Source of the DNA: an uncultured Oscillospiraceae bacterium
GTDB lineage: Bacteria; Bacillota; Clostridia; Oscillospirales; Acutalibacteraceae
DNA length: 35,270 nucleotides
Reading direction: 5' to 3'
NCBI GenBank assembly: GCA_905193585.1
Contig: CAJJPG010000006.1
Span: 1-35,270, forward strand
Positions 31,708 through 35,270 of the stretch are shown piece by piece. The notes beneath the pieces were generated by a model. The model saw only the letters and a program-made list of their open reading frames with translations. It was not told the origin of the DNA and made no database searches. Position 1 is the first letter of the stretch, and each line of letters begins with the position of its first letter. The position numbers and the translations under genes are program-made.

Positions 31708-32409
31708 TTAAGCCCATCTTCTCTTATCAAGCGAGCGGACGCACAGGAATAAAAACGCCGCGCTTATGCTTACAAAGTAGAGAATATCCGCAACAGACAG
31801 TATATTTTCTCCGAAATTCTCAAAGGCGCTTATAAACGCTGCTTTTTCAACTACCGTAGCTATCCATGAAACCTTTATCATACTTGCGAAGTTGGACATA
31901 TAAAGCACAAGTATATTGATTACAAGGGTGAGTATAGCCGAAATTACCGGACTTTCGGTAAGCGACGATATAAACATACCTATCGAGATCAGTGCGCTGC
32001 CGAGCAGCAGCATACCGAAAAGCGCATATATATACGACATAATGTTTACGCTTACATATGATGCCACTATTATTTCAAAAATAACCGTGGGCGCAAAACC
32101 GATTGCGAAAACCGCAAGCGCCGCGAAAAATTTGCCAAGCACAATTGATGTAAGGCTAACGGGCGCCGTAAGCAGCGCCTGGTCTACCTTTTGCCGCCTG
32201 TCCTCGCTCATAAGGCGCATTGTAAGCACCGGCATGGTGAACACAATAACGGTGGACATTGCCACTATTACCGTTGCAATATCCGGGCTGCCGTAGCTGT
32301 ATATCATTGAAAAATACAGCCCCAAAAAGAAGTAAAACGCCGCTATAACAATAAAGCCTATGGGCGTTGTGAAATACGCCTTGAATTCTCTTTTAAATAC
32401 CGCGCTCAT
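31708..32409 (-). CDS. ABC-2 type permease (GldF-like)
   Basis: A 233-residue membrane protein with six hydrophobic segments. The N-terminus (FKREFKAYFTTPIGFIVIAAFYFFLGLYFS) and MRLMSEDRRQKVDQALLTAPVSL are typical of GldF/NosY-like permeases. The start overlaps the stop of the ATPase gene by four bases (ATGA) and is preceded by GGAGG. Together with the ATPase it forms an exporter-type ABC core; the cargo is unknown. Confidence 0.88.
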   Translation of the reverse strand: MSAVFKREFKAYFTTPIGFIVIAAFYFFLGLYFSMIYSYGSPDIATVIVAMSTVIVFTMPVLTMRLMSEDRRQKVDQALLTAPVSLTSIVLGKFFAALAVFAIGFAPTVIFEIIVASYVSVNIMSYIYALFGMLLLGSALISIGMFISSLTESPVISAILTLVINILVLYMSNFASMIKVSWIATVVEKAAFISAFENFGENILSVADILYFVSISAAFLFLCVRSLDKRRWA

Positions 32410-33467
32410 TGCTCTGCCTCCTCTGCCTGCTCTGTCTTCACGGTAACGCTGCCGTCATCCGCTATTTCAACGCTCGGTTTTTCCGCCGTTTCCGTTTTTT
32501 CGGTTATTCCGAGCATACGCTTTGCCTCGTCGTTATCGGCAGCTTCCGTAAGCCGCAGGAATATCTGTTCGAGAGACACCTTGTTGCTGGTAAGCGATAA
32601 AAGTGTCTTCCCTCGGGATACTATGCGCTTGAAAACCTCGGCGCGCACATCCGCACCGTGCTCGGGCTCTATAAGGAAATCGAAAGAGCCATCCTCTTTT
32701 CTGCCGAGGGATGTAACCGATTTTACGTCCTTAACGGTGCTTAAAGCGTCAATCATTTCCTGCTCGCCCGCAACTATGCGCGCAATAAGGGAGTGATCGC
32801 TCGATAGCTTGTTTGAAAGGTTTTCGGGCGTGTCGTCGGCAATTATCTGCCCCTTGTTTATAATTATTACGCGCTTGCACACCGCCTGAATTTCGGAAAG
32901 TATGTGCGATGACAGAATAATCGTGTGGTTTTTACCGAGACGTGCTATAAGGTTTCTTATCTCGATTATCTGCTTGGGGTCAAGACCGACGGTCGGTTCG
33001 TCAAGAATAAGTACGTCGGGGTTGCCTATAAGCGCCTGGGCAAAGCCTACGCGCTGGCGATAGCCTTTTGACAGGTTCTTTATAAGACGGTTTTGCACAT
33101 TGTCTATCTTAACAAGTCTTAAAATCTCGTCAATATGCGGTTTTTTCGGGAATTTAACCTTTTTAAGGTCGTAAATAAAGTTTAAATACTCGCGCACCTT
33201 CATATCGGTATAAAGCGGCGGTATTTCGGGCAGATAGCCTATTCTGCGCTTTGCGTCTTCGGGGTATTCGGCAATATCGTACCCGTCAATTTCCACCTTA
33301 CCCTGTGTAAGTGAAAGATAGCCGGTAAGTATATTCATTATTGTGGACTTACCCGCTCCGTTTGGACCCAAAAAGCCGATAACCTCGCCCTTTTCGATGC
33401 TGAAACTTACATCCTTAACGGCTAGATAAGTACCGTACCTTTTGCTGAGTCCGGTTACTTTGATCAT
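32406..33467 (-). CDS. ABC transporter ATP-binding protein (GldA-like)
   Basis: A 353-residue cytoplasmic ATPase. Walker A is GPNGAGKST (near residue 34), the signature is LSKGYRQRVGFAQAL, and Walker B is VLILDEPTVGLDP. The C-terminal 100 residues (VKDVKSVTSLGRKEDGSFDFLIEP, seen in GldA-type proteins) precede an acidic tail ending EQAEEAEQ. It leads the four-gene Gld-like unit. GGAGG precedes the start. In non-gliding Clostridia such systems are common, and their role is unknown. Confidence 0.9.
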   Translation of the reverse strand: MIKVTGLSKRYGTYLAVKDVSFSIEKGEVIGFLGPNGAGKSTIMNILTGYLSLTQGKVEIDGYDIAEYPEDAKRRIGYLPEIPPLYTDMKVREYLNFIYDLKKVKFPKKPHIDEILRLVKIDNVQNRLIKNLSKGYRQRVGFAQALIGNPDVLILDEPTVGLDPKQIIEIRNLIARLGKNHTIILSSHILSEIQAVCKRVIIINKGQIIADDTPENLSNKLSSDHSLIARIVAGEQEMIDALSTVKDVKSVTSLGRKEDGSFDFLIEPEHGADVRAEVFKRIVSRGKTLLSLTSNKVSLEQIFLRLTEAADNDEAKRMLGITEKTETAEKPSVEIADDGSVTVKTEQAEEAEQ

Positions 33468-33558
33468 TTATATTCCTCCAAGCATAAAATTTGGTTCTAA
33501 ACCATAATACCAAACAAATTTACAAAATTATTAAACAAATTGTGAATAATTGCAATTA

Positions 33559-34479
33559 CTACGCCAAAATCTGCGCCAGTGTTATAACTGCGGGCATTGT
33601 AATAATTGATAAAACCGTGCTGAGCGATACCATATCGACCGAAAGCGCCGTATCGCCCCCGCCGAATTTTGAAGAAAACATTGTGGTAACAGCCGCAACA
33701 GGCGCGCTTAACGATATTATTACAGAGACGAGCAGCGTGCCGCGCACCCCAAAAAGGTACAAAACTCCGAGGGATACAAGCGGATAAACAATAAGCCTTA
33801 ATAAAACGGCAATTATGCACTTGACATCCCTAAAAGCCTTAAGCACGTTGGTTTTGCTTAAATGGTAGCCGATAATAAGCATGGGCAGCGGGGTGTATAT
33901 TGCCGCAAGATAATTTACGGTAGATGAAAGCACCTGCGGCACGGGAACGGAAAACACGAAAATTATAAGCCCTATAAGCAGCCCTGCAATGCCGGGGTTT
34001 ACAAAAAGTTTTTTCGGCTGTATGTAGCGTTTGTCGCCGCTTATAAGGTAAACGCCGTAGCTCCACACCACAAGGTTGAACATTATAACATATGCAGAGC
34101 CGTAAAGTGTGCCGTCAGCCCCCAGCATTACCTCCTGTAATGGTAAAGACATAAACCCGCAGTTTGCGAAAATCGAGCCGAAACGCAGGGTTCTCTGCCG
34201 CTTTAAATCCTTTGAGCGAAGCAGCAGCGTGCCGAGGGTAATCATAAGCACCTGCACCAAAAGGGTTAAAGCAACGGCAAGCAGCAGCAATTTCATAACC
34301 GCCGCGTCAAACCTGCGCATAAGGGATTTTATAATAACGCAGGGAGTTGCTATTATAAGCGCAATATCGGTGCAGCAGGCGGCTCCCGCCTCGGTCACGA
34401 TTCCGGTTTTTGCCGCAATAAAGCCTACCGCTATCATAAGCATTAAAACGGAAACCTGGGTAAAAACGGTTATGAACAT
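33559..34479 (-). CDS. AEC-family permease (auxin efflux carrier type)
   Basis: A 306-residue membrane protein with about ten hydrophobic segments in two sets of five, the standard length for the AEC family. Typical parts are FANCGFMSLPLQ in the first half and SAPVAAVTTMFSSKFGGG in the second. AEC proteins move organic acids or amino acids; the substrate here is unknown. Its start lies inside the end of galT, an overlap of 10 bases, so it is translated with it. That raises the thought of a sugar-related export product, but there is no direct evidence. Confidence 0.88.
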   Translation of the reverse strand: MFITVFTQVSVLMLMIAVGFIAAKTGIVTEAGAACCTDIALIIATPCVIIKSLMRRFDAAVMKLLLLAVALTLLVQVLMITLGTLLLRSKDLKRQRTLRFGSIFANCGFMSLPLQEVMLGADGTLYGSAYVIMFNLVVWSYGVYLISGDKRYIQPKKLFVNPGIAGLLIGLIIFVFSVPVPQVLSSTVNYLAAIYTPLPMLIIGYHLSKTNVLKAFRDVKCIIAVLLRLIVYPLVSLGVLYLFGVRGTLLVSVIISLSAPVAAVTTMFSSKFGGGDTALSVDMVSLSTVLSIITMPAVITLAQILA

Positions 34480-35270
34480 TTATTAACACCCGCGGCGAAT
34501 TTCAAAAATGCGTCTCTGCCCTCTTCAGTGCGCTTGAAAACACCTGCATGCTCAAGCACGCGTGAGAATACAAGACCTATTTCGTCCCTTATTATTCCGC
34601 TGATATTGTCTTCGGTCAGATCGCCGTGTTTTTTGCGTATCTCGTCCGCCCAATCCGCGTGCTTTGCAAGCGCCTCGTCTTTTCGTATATCGCGGTTTTC
34701 GAGCATTGCCTTTTCAAGCAGTGCCATTTCGTTTTTAAGGCGCGCGGGCAGCACTGCAAGTCCCATAACCTCAATAAGACCTATATTTTCCTTTTTAATG
34801 TGGTGCAGCTCCGCATGCGGGTGGAAAACGCCGAGCGGGTGCTCAGCCGTTGTAATATTGTTGCGCAGCACCAAATCAAGCTCAAATTTGCCGTTCGCCT
34901 TTCTTGCTATCGGGGTTATTGTGTTGTGCGGCGTGCCGTCTGTCTCGGCAAATATAAAGGCGTCGGGGTCGGAATATCCGCGCCAGCAGGTAAGTATTTT
35001 ATCGGCAAGCTCAACTAACCTTTCGGTATTTTCAGAGCGCAGGCGTATTACCGACATTGGCCACTTTACAATTCCCGCCTCAATATCCGAAAAGCCGTCA
35101 AAATGCAGCTCGGTCTCAATCGGCGCTTTCGCCATTGCAAAGGTGTGGTTGCCGCCCTGGAAATGGTCGTGGCTTAAAATTGAGCCGCCCACAATAGGCA
35201 GGTCGGCATTTGAGGTACTATGTTTATCATCCGATTTTAACCCCAATGCCTTGATACGTGCCTGACATTT
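34470..35270 (-). CDS. galT: UDP-glucose--hexose-1-phosphate uridylyltransferase, class II (partial)
   Basis: The C-terminal 266 codons are in the window; the start lies beyond the right edge. The class II GalT hallmark STSNADLPIVGGSILSHDHFQGG is present in parts, with the HDH catalytic region, and a second histidine-rich FHPHAELHHIKKENIGLIEVMG. The enzyme swaps galactose-1-phosphate for UDP-glucose in the Leloir pathway in the cytoplasm. It fits the galactose-type importer at the left of the window, though the two are 30 kb apart. The first visible codons (KCQARIKALG) continue upstream without a break. Confidence 0.93.
   Translation of the reverse strand, partial: KCQARIKALGLKSDDKHSTSNADLPIVGGSILSHDHFQGGNHTFAMAKAPIETELHFDGFSDIEAGIVKWPMSVIRLRSENTERLVELADKILTCWRGYSDPDAFIFAETDGTPHNTITPIARKANGKFELDLVLRNNITTAEHPLGVFHPHAELHHIKKENIGLIEVMGLAVLPARLKNEMALLEKAMLENRDIRKDEALAKHADWADEIRKKHGDLTEDNISGIIRDEIGLVFSRVLEHAGVFKRTEEGRDAFLKFAAGVNKCS

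Overview
The window reads as chromosome of an anaerobic, probably spore-forming gut-type Firmicute of class Clostridia (Oscillospiraceae/Ruminococcaceae-like). This rests on a SpoVAF-like spore germination protein, a SigH-like sigma factor, Gram-positive lipoproteins, strong AGGAGG-type ribosome binding sites, TTGACA-17-TATAAT promoters, and an F-type ATP synthase with an atpI-like first gene. No phage, transposase, CRISPR array or rRNA is visible.

Left part (1-9888, + strand): the end of a probable HAD hydrolase gene and its terminator, then a galactose-type ABC importer (mglB, mglA, mglC) followed by a small membrane-anchored InlB-repeat protein. Next comes a second operon: a YesN-type response regulator, a YesM-type histidine kinase, a sugar-binding lipoprotein and a YghZ-like aldo/keto reductase. 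The likely logic is a three-component sugar sensor (extracellular binder, kinase, AraC-type regulator) that controls the neighbouring mgl importer. The mglB promoter has a perfect -10, a poor -35 and an AT-rich palindrome over the -35, as expected for an activated promoter. The right edge of the window carries galT, so galactose uptake and Leloir-pathway genes both occur here.

Middle (9904-13446): a LysR regulator faces an operon of a PLP aminotransferase, a small membrane protein and a YoaK/DUF1275 membrane protein. Their promoters face each other, and the -10 elements lie in a 13-bp inverted repeat. A 59-residue gene with an excellent ribosome binding site lies on the minus strand at 13267-13446.

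ATP synthase operon (13561-20256, + strand): atpI-like, atpB, E, F, H, A, G, D, C behind a near-consensus promoter. Three things are unusual. The first gene lacks a normal start codon at its ribosome binding site. The delta subunit gene (atpH) is only 72 codons and matches just the C-terminal part of the family. A 269-bp MITE-like element with TTAA-flanked inverted ends sits between atpD and atpC.

Spore and envelope region (20285-26839): a SpoVAF-like gene whose ribosome binding site is inside a terminator-shaped hairpin, an HtrA-type protease, a double zinc-ribbon protein, a tRNA relic that has lost its anticodon, a SigH-like sigma factor, a frameshifted small gene, and a GH25 muramidase lipoprotein with three SH3 domains.

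Right part (26895-35270, - strand): an FAD-dependent dehydrogenase with a four-cysteine cluster, a Gld-like ABC system (ATPase, permease, GldG-like and DUF4340 proteins), an AEC-type permease translationally coupled to galT, and the cut-off galT gene. I see no wholly new defence or mobile system. The most unusual signals are the short delta subunit, the element inside the atp operon, the InlB-repeat protein in the mgl operon and the tRNA relic.
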